Of a DNA stretch of 21,820 nucleotides, positions 14,730-21,820 are shown one piece after another. A program made the position numbers and the translations under genes. The DNA comes from UMGS1781 sp964389545 (GTDB lineage Bacteria > Bacillota > Clostridia > TANB77 > CAG-508). The stretch is taken from positions 1 through 21,820 of the forward strand of contig CAYMDN010000024.1 of the NCBI GenBank assembly GCA_964389545.1. The letters are read 5' to 3'. Position 1 is the stretch's first letter; every line of letters starts with the position of its first letter. A model generated the notes under the pieces. It was not told the DNA's origin and did no database searches. It saw nothing but the letters and a program-made list of their open reading frames with translations.

Positions 14730-16454
14730 CTATTTCGTACCAAAGCATAGCTCTTTGGAATTAATTTTTTCTCTTAGCCTCTCAAACAATTTTTGTATAT
14801 AATCACCACTTACTTTGAATAGTTTACATGCTTTTTTCATAGATTCCTCATTAAATGTATTTTCAGAAAAATATCTTAAGATTCGTTGTTCATCATCATC
14901 TTCTGATAATTTTCTAATAACTGTGCAAATGTCTTCATCATCTGAAATTTCATCATCAACACCTGTCGTTTTCATAGCTACCTCATACGCTTTTCCTGTG
15001 TTTTCTTTTACGCAAAAAGTTTTTATATTATTAATGGCATTAAAATATGCTTTTTTATATAATATAGCTCCATGTCTTTCTTCATATGTACTTGAGGTTA
15101 TAGTAAAATATCCATTTTCATCCATAGGATTTCCCTGTTCTGCTATATATAAGTATCCTTCTTGTAATAAATCTTGATAAAATACTGCACATTTATATCC
15201 ATTAGATTGCATATATCCTATTGCAGATCTAATTGCCACTCTCAATATCTCTATAATTTCATTAATATTGTTTTTACAATAATTATTGGGTAATGGACCA
15301 GATTTATGTTCTCCTGTAGAAATACTTTGTGCATTTCTATAATTGTGTGAAATTCTATAAAAATTTGATCTACTTTTTTCCATAACATTTACGACTAAAT
15401 CGTATGTTGATATTCCCAGATTTGAAGCTAACTGTTCTAATTCTTCCATTGAATAATAAGTTCGTATATTAGGATTTATTTCACTCATAAAGTTTTCTCT
15501 CTTTGATATAACTATAGCATCTTTTTTAGTCTTATATTTCTGTGAAAAACATTTTTTAACCCTACCAGCTATTAAGTCATAATATAACTGTTCACTTTTT
15601 CCTAATACATATACCATAAAATCTCTAACATTTATATTATATTTTTCTGAAAGACTTTCTATTTCTGCTGTCTTAAATTCATAATTTCCTGTTCTCTGCA
15701 TTCTCTCTATAACAAAATCTTCTAGTATTTCTTCTCCTATAGTTTGCATTCTCTGATGTTTAAATGTCATATACTTCTCAGACCAAAAAGTACCAGTTTC
15801 AGAAATAGATTTACGTTGTTTTCCAAATGAATTTATTCCTAAAACTTTACCCAAAAGGTCTCTAATGTTAATTCCAAATTTTTTTGAATACTCATTAATT
15901 TGCTCATATGTAAATTTGCCTGAAAAATCTGTTCTTCTTCTTGAATTTAAAATTGCTTCTAAAATATTGTCCTCTATACTCCTCAAATATCCTTCTTTAT
16001 CTTCTTCATATCTTTTGGAATACGCTTCTTTATAGTCACCTCTTTTAAGTGCATTTACTCTGCCTCTACTAATATCTAGGATATTTTCACAAAGGTCATT
16101 TAAATTTACTGATAAAGATGAACTTAATGTTTCTAATTCTTTTAGATTAAAGTTTTTAGAGTAATCCGTTTTTATTTTCTCTTTAATAATTTTTAATCTA
16201 TATGCTGAGGCCTGTTTCTCAAAAAATTCTTGTTTTTTTATTTTATACTCAATACATTTTACAAAATCATTATTGCCATTTCTTAAATAATATATTTGTC
16301 GTTCACTAAGTTTTAAAATATTAGTACAAAACGTTTCCATTTCCATATTATAAACTTTAGCAAATGTTTCTATTTCTTTTAAGGTTAAATTATACGAATC
16401 ATCTTTCCTTATTTTTATTGTAATAATAGAATTCCATATTGCATTAATATCCAT
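14730..16454 (-). CDS. Five-repeat protein with sigma-70-like C-terminal parts
   Basis: A 574-aa soluble protein I do not recognise as a named family. Residues 20-375 hold five copies of a roughly 75-79-aa module, with cores at about 22-61, 101-140, 179-216, 258-298 and 333-372. Each runs like (E/L)(I/L)E.LS..Y.IN.RDL...VLG.S...Y..L..G and is followed by a basic KxYKxxK helix; helix-turn-helix folds are likely. The C-terminal third resembles degraded sigma-70: FYQDLLQEGYLYIAE (425-439) is like region 2, and RKLSEDDDEQRILRYF ... VSGDYIQKLFERLREKI (514-564) is like region 4, with an acidic linker (499-509). It could be an alternative sigma factor or a DNA-binding regulator. It has its own promoter and lies 22 nt upstream of the response regulator. 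The start at 16454 has GAGG 5 nt upstream. Confidence 0.75.
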   Translation of the reverse strand: MDINAIWNSIITIKIRKDDSYNLTLKEIETFAKVYNMEMETFCTNILKLSERQIYYLRNGNNDFVKCIEYKIKKQEFFEKQASAYRLKIIKEKIKTDYSKNFNLKELETLSSSLSVNLNDLCENILDISRGRVNALKRGDYKEAYSKRYEEDKEGYLRSIEDNILEAILNSRRRTDFSGKFTYEQINEYSKKFGINIRDLLGKVLGINSFGKQRKSISETGTFWSEKYMTFKHQRMQTIGEEILEDFVIERMQRTGNYEFKTAEIESLSEKYNINVRDFMVYVLGKSEQLYYDLIAGRVKKCFSQKYKTKKDAIVISKRENFMSEINPNIRTYYSMEELEQLASNLGISTYDLVVNVMEKSRSNFYRISHNYRNAQSISTGEHKSGPLPNNYCKNNINEIIEILRVAIRSAIGYMQSNGYKCAVFYQDLLQEGYLYIAEQGNPMDENGYFTITSSTYEERHGAILYKKAYFNAINNIKTFCVKENTGKAYEVAMKTTGVDDEISDDEDICTVIRKLSEDDDEQRILRYFSENTFNEESMKKACKLFKVSGDYIQKLFERLREKINSKELCFGTK

Positions 16455-16477
16455 TTTTACCTCACTTCTAGCATAAT

Positions 16478-16507
16478 ATTATATCACGAAGTCAGGCACT
16501 ATGTAAA
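16478..16507 (-). promoter_or_regulatory. Promoter of the sigma-like gene and two-component operon
   Basis: On the minus strand TTTACA (16507-16502) and a perfect TATAAT (16483-16478) are separated by 18 nt. The leader is about 15-20 nt, ending in GAGGTAAAA before the ATG at 16454. The hairpin repeat lies just upstream (16529-16607). Confidence 0.6.
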
Positions 16508-16528
16508 CTAAAACCTAGTACAAAATAG

Positions 16529-16607
16529 CCCCACGTGGAAATTAATTTTCTAAATTTTAAGTAACTGCATTAAAATTTAAATAACTTGAATTTCCATCAA
16601 GATGGAG
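16529..16607. repeat. Hairpin repeat, copy 2
   Basis: A 79-bp imperfect palindrome with the same architecture as the copy at 10005-10084: left arm CCCCACGTGGAAATTA, right arm GAATTTCCATCAAGATGGAG, and an AT-rich centre including AAATTTTAA and AACTG at matching places. The arms are best conserved, and the differences concentrate in the centre. It lies between the permease stop (16640) and the promoter of the sigma-like gene, again intergenic. The copies differ by substitutions and small indels, so this is a diverged family and not a recent duplication. Confidence 0.8.
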
Positions 16608-16639
16608 CTAACTTTATATTTAAATCAATAATATTGAGG

Positions 16640-19186
16640 TTATATATTATCTTTCCTTATAGTCTCAATAATATTCTGTTTATTAATCTTATTCAAAGAA
16701 TACTTCATTGTAATTCCAATTATTATAAATACAAATACTATTGCAATTACTATTGCATTAATTGGCAAATTATATCCTAAATCCATTTCTTTTGCAAAAC
16801 CATTATAAATTCCATATGAACCTAAAATTCCTAAAGGTAGCCCAATTATTAATGATTTTATTCCATACATTATACTTTCTAACCTTATCATTCTATTAAA
16901 CTCTTTTGTTGTCATACCAATAGACTTTAATGTTGCAAATTCTTTACTTCTTAATATCATATTTGTTGTTATTGTATTAAAGATATTTGTTACCCCTATT
17001 AATGATATTACCGTTATGAATCCATAAAGGAATATTGCCATTACTAATACTATTTTCTTCTGTGCACTAATATAAGAATCTATGTTTTGAATATCTAGAT
17101 TTAAGTATCCATTTTCATCTTTAAAGTTCTTTATATCTTTCTCCATTTGATCTGCATTGTCTGAATATATCATCAAAGCTCCTAATGGATAATTATCGGG
17201 ATTATCCTGTAATACTTCTGTTATAAAGTCCTGTGATACTAATAACATTCCCCCATCACAATATACTTGTTCAAATCCCATCGGTCTTTGAGTAGATTTT
17301 GCAGATATCTTTGCAGATATTTGTTTTTCTTCTTTTGATTTTAATGTTATTGTGTCACCTTTTTTTATATCATATAAATTTACTACTTCTTTTGAATTAT
17401 CTTCATTATATTGAATCTCATCATCTATTAATATTACTGCTGTTTTGTAATCATCTTCTTTTAGTCCAATTTCTTTCATATATTTTTTAAAATAATCATT
17501 GTTATATACCACTATTGAAGTTCCTTCATCTTCAGTTATTCTGTCTTTATCTTTAGCATATTTATACATATCAGTCTTTAAACTTGTTTCCCATGTATAT
17601 GAATACTCTTTTACTCCATCTAATTTAGCTATTTTCTTATATATTTCTTCCTCTTCTTTTTCTTTTTTCGAATCTGATCTTCCATAATTTACATATATAT
17701 TATATTTAAAATTTGTATAGTAATAACTTGTTGTATCCATTCCATAACTTAGAAAACTTGATAGCGATACAAATATAAATATACTTACTACTATTGATAT
17801 TACTGTAGTTCTATATTTTTTCTTGCTTCTTTTTAAATTTTTACTTGCAATTACTCCACCTATTCCAAATACAGCTTTTGTAATTTTTGATGTTCTTACT
17901 TTTTTTGCTTTTATTTTTATCTCATTATTTCCACGTATTGATTCTATTGGTGAAATTTTTGCAGCTTTTTTAGCAGGAATTAATGTTGATAAATAAATTG
18001 TTATTAGAGATATTGCTATAGAAATTACTATTCCTATTATATTTATACTATAAACAAATTCCATTCCAATTAGTTGATCGCTTAATATATAATTTACTAC
18101 TTGCAATAAAATTATTATAGCTACAATTCCTAGTAAAATTCCCAATGGAATCGCAATTAAGCCTACAACCATTCCTTCAAATACAACATTCTTTTTTATT
18201 TGCTTTGATGTTGCCCCAATACTTGCAAGCATTCCATATTGTCTATTTCTTTCAGATACTGATATATTAAAGCTATTTCTTATTACAAATACACTACTAA
18301 TAATTATTATAAAGATTACAATTACAGCAATATAAATCACAGCTGCCATTGCACTATCTCCTAGTCCTCCTTGGTATCTTATTAAATCCCTGTTCGATTC
18401 AATATCATTTGTTTCTAAATTATCAGATATTTCGTCATTTAAAGTTTTATATTCATATGCATGTTTATACAATACCGAAATATTTTCATTATCTCTTAGT
18501 TTTTCCTTAAATGTTATAACTTTATATCCTGGTGATACATATCCTTCATAACTTAATCTCTCTGTTATTCCTACTATTGTATATGTTCTTTCTTCAGTAT
18601 TAATTATATACTCCATAAATTCGCTTTCTTCATATACATCTAATTCTTCATTATACTCAACATTATATGGGTTTGAATCATCTAGTTTAAATCCTTCTTC
18701 TGTGACTCTATCTCCAACCTTAAGAGTTATTGTATCTCCCACTTTCCAATTAACCTGAGCATCTGATCTAATATGTTCTGATATTAAAATTTCATTTGAA
18801 TTTTCTGGTAATCGTCCATTAATAAGTTTAATTCCATAATTTTCTAAGGCAGTTTTATCATATTCCATTACTTGAACGTATGGTTTTCCGCTATTTTCAC
18901 TACCATCTAAAATTGCCCATCCTAATTGGCTAGTGAAAAAATACTGTTTTACTTTCTGATTTTCTGTAACATAACTAAATTTATCTCGTGATACATTATT
19001 AAATTTAACATGGAAATTACCATCAGTTGCTATACATGCATTTACAAGTGTCTTTTGAAAACTAGATACTAATCCTGCAACTCCACATATAAGTGCAGTC
19101 GATAGCATAATTCCAATTATTGTAACAATAGTTCTTTTTTTATTTAAACGTAAATTTTTTATTGTAAATCTATTTAAAATTTTCAT
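16640..19186 (-). CDS. FtsX-type ABC transporter permease
   Basis: An 848-aa membrane protein made of two FtsX/MacB-like units. Predicted membrane segments are near 20-42, 280-302, 337-366, 383-404, 460-481, and three in the last 140 residues. Two large outside domains lie between (about 43-279 and 482-710). The cytoplasmic loops carry the conserved ERNRQYGMLASIGAT (312-326) and its second-half counterpart SKEFATLKSIGMT, plus AKKAAKISPIESIRG. The first outside domain resembles MacB periplasmic-core proteins. It pairs with the ATPase encoded 24 nt upstream. Such exporters in Firmicutes handle antimicrobial peptides, lipids or envelope stress signals; the substrate here is unknown. AAAGGA 7 nt before the ATG supports the start. 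Confidence 0.92.
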   Translation of the reverse strand: MKILNRFTIKNLRLNKKRTIVTIIGIMLSTALICGVAGLVSSFQKTLVNACIATDGNFHVKFNNVSRDKFSYVTENQKVKQYFFTSQLGWAILDGSENSGKPYVQVMEYDKTALENYGIKLINGRLPENSNEILISEHIRSDAQVNWKVGDTITLKVGDRVTEEGFKLDDSNPYNVEYNEELDVYEESEFMEYIINTEERTYTIVGITERLSYEGYVSPGYKVITFKEKLRDNENISVLYKHAYEYKTLNDEISDNLETNDIESNRDLIRYQGGLGDSAMAAVIYIAVIVIFIIIISSVFVIRNSFNISVSERNRQYGMLASIGATSKQIKKNVVFEGMVVGLIAIPLGILLGIVAIIILLQVVNYILSDQLIGMEFVYSINIIGIVISIAISLITIYLSTLIPAKKAAKISPIESIRGNNEIKIKAKKVRTSKITKAVFGIGGVIASKNLKRSKKKYRTTVISIVVSIFIFVSLSSFLSYGMDTTSYYYTNFKYNIYVNYGRSDSKKEKEEEEIYKKIAKLDGVKEYSYTWETSLKTDMYKYAKDKDRITEDEGTSIVVYNNDYFKKYMKEIGLKEDDYKTAVILIDDEIQYNEDNSKEVVNLYDIKKGDTITLKSKEEKQISAKISAKSTQRPMGFEQVYCDGGMLLVSQDFITEVLQDNPDNYPLGALMIYSDNADQMEKDIKNFKDENGYLNLDIQNIDSYISAQKKIVLVMAIFLYGFITVISLIGVTNIFNTITTNMILRSKEFATLKSIGMTTKEFNRMIRLESIMYGIKSLIIGLPLGILGSYGIYNGFAKEMDLGYNLPINAIVIAIVFVFIIIGITMKYSLNKINKQNIIETIRKDNI

Positions 19187-19210
19187 CTTATAATCCTTTC
19201 TTTTTATAAT

Positions 19211-19888
19211 CTAGTTTTTTTCATCCTTAATAATTCTTCCATCCTCGATTACAATAACTCTTTCTGCTTCTTTCGCAATTTCTAAATCATGAGTAATTAT
19301 TATAACTGTTTGATTAAACTTTTTATTAGAAAGTTTTAATAGTGATATAATTTCCTCACTTGCTTTAGAATCCAAATTTCCTGTTGGTTCGTCTGCTAAA
19401 AGTATTGCTGGGTTATTTATCATTGCTCTTCCTATAGAAGCTCTTTGTTGCTGACCTCCTGATAATTGGTTTGGTAAATGTTTTCTTCTTTCTGATAATC
19501 CAAGTGTTTTTAATAATTCCTCTAATTTTGCTTTTTCTACTTCTTGACCATCTAAATCACATGGTAATGTTATATTTTCTTCTACATTTAATATTGGAAT
19601 TAAATTATAGAACTGATATATTAACCCAATTTGTCTTCTTCTAAATATTGCTAGATTATCATTGTTTAATGAATAAATATCTTTTCCATCAATAAAAACT
19701 TTACCACTATTAGGTCTATCAACTCCTCCAATTAAATGTAATAAAGTCGATTTACCACTTCCACTTGCTCCAACAATTGCAACAAACTCACCTTTTTCAA
19801 CAGAAAAAGATATATTATCAACTGCATTAATTTTATTCTCACCTTTACCATACGATTTTGTTAAATTCTGAACTTTTAAAATTTCCAT
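19211..19888 (-). CDS. ABC transporter ATP-binding protein (MacB/LolD type)
   Basis: A 225-aa ATPase subunit energising the FtsX-type permease that follows. Motifs are Walker A GASGSGKST (40-48), Q-loop in YQFYNLIPIL (91-100), signature LSGGQQQR (142-149), Walker B ILLADEP (162-168), D-loop GNLD, and switch His200. Length and the FYNLIP wording match the antimicrobial-peptide/lipoprotein exporter ATPase group. It lies 38 nt after the broken glycosyltransferase on the same strand, so all three may share one transcript. Confidence 0.95.
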   Translation of the reverse strand: MEILKVQNLTKSYGKGENKINAVDNISFSVEKGEFVAIVGASGSGKSTLLHLIGGVDRPNSGKVFIDGKDIYSLNNDNLAIFRRRQIGLIYQFYNLIPILNVEENITLPCDLDGQEVEKAKLEELLKTLGLSERRKHLPNQLSGGQQQRASIGRAMINNPAILLADEPTGNLDSKASEEIISLLKLSNKKFNQTVIIITHDLEIAKEAERVIVIEDGRIIKDEKN

Positions 19889-19926
19889 TACATTCCATCC
19901 TTCCTTTTTACAATCTATAACTTACT

Positions 19927-20622
19927 TTATTCATTATTTAAAATTCTTTCTGCTTCTTCCTTTGTTAGTTTCCCATATTTAATCATTTTAGCTATTACCT
20001 GTTCTTGTCTTTGTTTCGCTAAATTAGGATTTACATTAGGTGCATATACTGCAGGAGCATTAGGAATTCCTGCAAGCATTATACATTCTTCATCTTTTAA
20101 TTGTTTTGGTTCTTTATTAAAATATCCTTGTGATGCATCTCCTATATTGTAATAACCATTTCCAAAATAGATAGTGTTCATATATAGCTCAAAAATTTCT
20201 TCTTTTTCATATGTTTTTTCTATTTTTTTGCCATAAAACACTCTGCAATTTTTCTTGTTATTTTCTTCTCTTGTGTAAAATACAGATTTTTAGCAAGCTG
20301 TCCAGTAATTGTACTTCCACCTTCTTTAAAGCTAAAAGTTCGTATGTCTGTTACTGCTGCTCTTATAATTGCAATTACATCTATCCCATGATGGTCATAA
20401 AATCTATGATCTTCCACTGATATAACTGCATCAATATAGATTTGTGGTACATCAGATAATTTAGTATAACTTTCTCCGTTCCATTATTTTTCGGATTTTT
20501 TCATTCAATGGTTCATCTTCTAATGCTTGAGTATACATAGAATATCCTTTTCCCACCAATAACGCACCTATACTCATTAATATCAAGAATATAATTAATA
20601 GTACTTTTAAAAATTTCTTCAT
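19927..20622 (-). pseudogene. Monofunctional peptidoglycan glycosyltransferase (GT51), split by two frameshifts
   Basis: Three frames together make one GT51 protein of about 231 aa, an enzyme that polymerises lipid II at the membrane. Piece 1 (20622-20461) has the signal anchor KFLKVLLIIFLILMSIGALL. Piece 2 (about 20483-20220) has the catalytic VEDHRFYDHHGID and GGSTITGQLAKNLYFTQ (usually GGSTITQQL). Piece 3 (about 20241-19927) has KIEKTYEKEEIFELYMNT, IYFGNGYYNIGDA and LAGIPNAPAVYAP. No transpeptidase domain follows, so it is monofunctional. Break 1 (+1) lies between 20484 and 20464. Break 2 is in a seven-base run (20223-20229), where one more A would restore AKKIEKTY. Either the gene is decayed or phase-variable, or the assembly has indel errors. 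It precedes the ABC transporter. The ATG at 20622 has GAGGT 8 nt upstream. Confidence 0.85.
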
Positions 20623-20674
20623 ATACTACTACCTCTTTTTTCATATATCACCATAAATAAAAATGCATTTTTTT

Positions 20675-20712
20675 AGTTTATGTGATTATTTTAACATTGT
20701 AAAGTGACTTTA
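20675..20712 (-). promoter_or_regulatory. Possible promoter with overlapping palindrome upstream of the glycosyltransferase
   Basis: On the minus strand TTTACA (20703-20698) and TAAACT (20680-20675) are separated by 17 nt. The -35 overlaps a perfect 13-bp palindrome, TAAAGT-G-ACTTTA (20700-20712), an expected position for a repressor or response-regulator site. The -10 match is modest. Confidence 0.4.
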
Positions 20713-20760
20713 AAATGACAATATAAAAAAATTAAATAAATTTTTTATATTACATTATGC

Positions 20761-20789
20761 TAGACAATTATATAATAATATGATATAAT
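20761..20789 (+). promoter_or_regulatory. Promoter of the GC-rich orphan ORF
   Basis: TAGACA (20761-20766), 17 nt, TATAAT (20784-20789). The promoter and 30-nt leader are as AT-rich as the host chromosome, unlike the coding part that follows. The stretch 20623-20760 to its left holds only AT-rich sequence and the divergent glycosyltransferase promoter. Confidence 0.7.
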
Positions 20790-20820
20790 TAATGTTCAAT
20801 TTATATAAAGGAGTGATTCC

Positions 20821-21102
20821 ATGCAAGAAATCCGTATGCGGAAACTTGGTGAAGGTGGAACGTCTTTGACAGATGTTCTTCATCACCACTTTTCCTGGGT
20901 GGACCGTATCACCCAAACTCGTTCCAATCTGCCTTGTTCGGAAAGGTACGAGATGGCCGTTAACAGCAACATCGCCGACGGTGACTCACGCATTTTCGAA
21001 TTCGAGCAGTTCGCTGAGCAAGTCTTTGAGGTTCAGCAGCGGAGAGCTTCAGTTATCTTCTGTTGGAAAACAACTGGGCTTACGCTGTATGTATTTAACT
21101 GA
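20821..21102 (+). CDS. Unrecognised 93-aa protein of atypical base composition
   Basis: No family is recognised. The ORF has a strong ribosome binding site (AAAGGAG, 7 nt before the ATG), a near-consensus promoter, and a strong terminator 54 nt after its stop, so it is a complete transcription unit. Its GC content is about 49% by count, against roughly 25-30% around it, with codons such as CGG, GCC and GAG that are rare in neighbours. This suggests recent transfer. The product is soluble and mixed-charge, without signal peptide or membrane segment. Visible features are HHHFSWVDRITQTRS (22-36), an acidic/helical FEFEQFAEQVFEVQQRR (58-74), and a hydrophobic C-terminus WKTTGLTLYVFN. An overlapping frame (20873-21106) is also open, so a structured RNA or a frame error cannot be excluded. 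Confidence 0.55.
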   Translation: MQEIRMRKLGEGGTSLTDVLHHHFSWVDRITQTRSNLPCSERYEMAVNSNIADGDSRIFEFEQFAEQVFEVQQRRASVIFCWKTTGLTLYVFN

Positions 21103-21155
21103 GTAGCTTAGCACACCCCTAAATAGCTTTAAAACTTTTGGCTATTACACGCAAT

Positions 21156-21198
21156 TTGAGGCAGTTCCCTAACCAGGGGACTGCCTCAAGTGTTTTTT
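21156..21198 (+). terminator. Strong GC-rich terminator of the orphan unit
   Basis: TTGAGGCAGTTCCCT (21156-21170) pairs with AGGGGACTGCCTCAA (21175-21189) in a 15-bp stem containing one G-U pair, with loop AACC, followed by six T (21193-21198). A second hairpin, AATAGC (21122-21127) with GCTATT (21141-21146), lies just before it. The T-tract overlaps the stop codon of the convergent yfcE-like gene (21199-21197). Confidence 0.9.
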
Positions 21199-21718
21199 AT
21201 TCTATCGATATACTTCTTAATATATCTCCATCTAAATTTTTTAGTTCAATTTTTCTTTCATCTATTGTTAAATAGCTCTTTAGAGTTCCACCTCTTGGTT
21301 TAGAAATTGATCCAGGGTTTGCTATTATCTTATCTCCTATTTTTTCAATAATACCAACATGAGTATGTCCTGAAATGAATATATCTCCACAGTTTTCTGG
21401 TAAATTGTTTCTGTTATAGATATGTCCATGTGTTATTGTTACTTTTTTATCATTAATTTCAATTGTTTTTATAAAACTTAATCCGAAATTAAAAATATTA
21501 TCAATATCAGAGTTATCACAATTTCCTTTGACAGCAACTATACAGCCTGCCATATTATTTAATATTTCTGCAATTTCATAATCTGTTGAAGAATGAAAAT
21601 AACTAGAAAAATCCCCTAATATTATTAGCTTTTCTGCATTTTCTTCTCTATATCTTTCTATTGCTCTATTTAAGCAATCTAAGTTTCCATGTATATCTGA
21701 TATACACATTACTTTCAT
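21197..21718 (-). CDS. YfcE/MJ0936-family metallophosphoesterase
   Basis: A 173-aa calcineurin-like phosphodiesterase with a complete two-metal site: DIHGN (Asp8, His10), GDF (Asp36), GNCDN (Asn67), THGH (His97, His99) and GHTH (His118, His120). The length is typical of the YfcE/YsnB group. Characterised members hydrolyse model phosphodiesters, and the natural substrate is generally unknown. The ATG at 21718 has AAAGGTG 6 nt upstream; a GTG at 21727 falls inside that ribosome binding site and is less likely. The tRNA-Ser gene ends only 19 nt upstream with no terminator between, so the gene may be read through from the tRNA promoter. Confidence 0.92.
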   Translation of the reverse strand: MKVMCISDIHGNLDCLNRAIERYREENAEKLIILGDFSSYFHSSTDYEIAEILNNMAGCIVAVKGNCDNSDIDNIFNFGLSFIKTIEINDKKVTITHGHIYNRNNLPENCGDIFISGHTHVGIIEKIGDKIIANPGSISKPRGGTLKSYLTIDERKIELKNLDGDILRSISIE

Positions 21719-21737
21719 TAATATCACCTTTTAATAT

Positions 21738-21820
21738 TGGCGGAGTGAGTGGGATTCGAACCCACGTGCCAAGAACTTGGCTAACTGTTTTCGAGACAGC
21801 TTCGTTATGACCACTTCGAT
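21738..21820 (-). tRNA. tRNA-Ser(CGA), partial (5' end beyond the window)
   Basis: On the minus strand the sequence gives a short D-arm (TCG...CGA), an anticodon arm GCTGT-CTCGAAA-ACAGT with anticodon CGA, a long class II variable arm (GCCAAG TT CTTGGC), a T-arm GTGGG-TTCGAAT-CCCAC, the 3' acceptor strand TCACTCC, G73 and an encoded CCA. The long variable arm and anticodon identify serine (codon UCG). About eight nucleotides of the 5' end, including the acceptor 5' strand, lie past the right edge. Confidence 0.93.

Noticed and set aside
14708..14743. Longer N-terminus for the response regulator
   Set aside because: Would overlap the upstream gene and lacks a ribosome binding site; receiver domains normally begin as at 14707.
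14815..15177. 120-aa plus-strand open frame
   Set aside because: Antisense shadow of the sigma-like gene; its serine runs mirror the acidic linker codons.
16625..16637. 13-bp palindrome TCAATAATATTGA after the permease stop
   Set aside because: AT-only core, no T-tract; chance is likely in such AT-rich sequence, so not called a terminator.
20873..21106. Second open frame in the GC-rich unit (77 aa)
   Set aside because: No ribosome binding site, starts inside the 93-aa frame that has a strong one; kept only as a reason for caution about the reading frame.
1..21820. CRISPR arrays, integrase or transposase genes, att sites, rRNA
   Set aside because: No regularly spaced direct repeats and no transposase or integrase motifs were found on either strand; the only RNA gene seen is the partial tRNA-Ser.

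Overview
The window is a very AT-rich (about 25-30% GC by eye), gene-dense stretch of a Gram-positive, Clostridia-like chromosome. The signs are strong AGGAGG-type ribosome binding sites, WhiA and a prmC-whiA-hemW block, a BceS/OmpR-style two-component system beside an FtsX-type ABC exporter, peptidoglycan genes, and standard-code use of TGA as a stop. An uncultured gut-type Firmicutes lineage is plausible, but that placement is inference. Nearly all genes lie on the minus strand. The exceptions are an HD-GYP gene, a Sel1-repeat gene and a small orphan ORF.

Layout from left to right: (1) 1-1260: a GGGACATT inverted-repeat element, then glycolytic gap (minus) and its promoter. (2) 1276-2310: an HD-GYP phosphodiesterase (plus) and a bidirectional terminator. 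(3) 2310-5848 (minus): an operon of a frameshifted alpha/beta hydrolase, a membrane-anchored MurF-like ligase and a Ddl-family ligase, probably a peptidoglycan stem-peptide modification module. It diverges from (4) a Sel1-repeat protein with a perfect consensus promoter (6001-7383). (5) 7380-12725 (minus): mutS, then prmC-whiA-hemW. An 80-bp hairpin repeat lies between mutS and prmC, and whiA lacks half of its usual N-terminal domain. (6) 12819-20622 (minus): a histidine kinase and response regulator, an odd 574-aa protein made of five about 78-aa repeats plus sigma-factor-like parts, a second copy of the hairpin repeat, an FtsX-type ABC transporter, and a frameshifted monofunctional peptidoglycan glycosyltransferase. 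(7) 20761-21198 (plus): a self-contained transcription unit of about 49% GC encoding an unrecognised 93-aa protein, closed by a strong GC-rich terminator. (8) A YfcE-type phosphoesterase and a partial tRNA-Ser(CGA) at the right edge (minus).

Several genes share a cell-envelope theme. The MurF-like/Ddl/hydrolase operon may build an altered peptidoglycan stem. The glycosyltransferase, ABC exporter, sigma-like protein and two-component system form a consecutive same-strand series that looks like an envelope-stress or antimicrobial-peptide response locus. The best candidates for undescribed biology are the five-repeat sigma-like protein, the membrane-MurF/Ddl/hydrolase operon, the GC-rich orphan unit, the hairpin repeat family and the shortened WhiA. 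Two cell-wall genes carry single-base frameshifts, three in all, which are either real decay or assembly errors.
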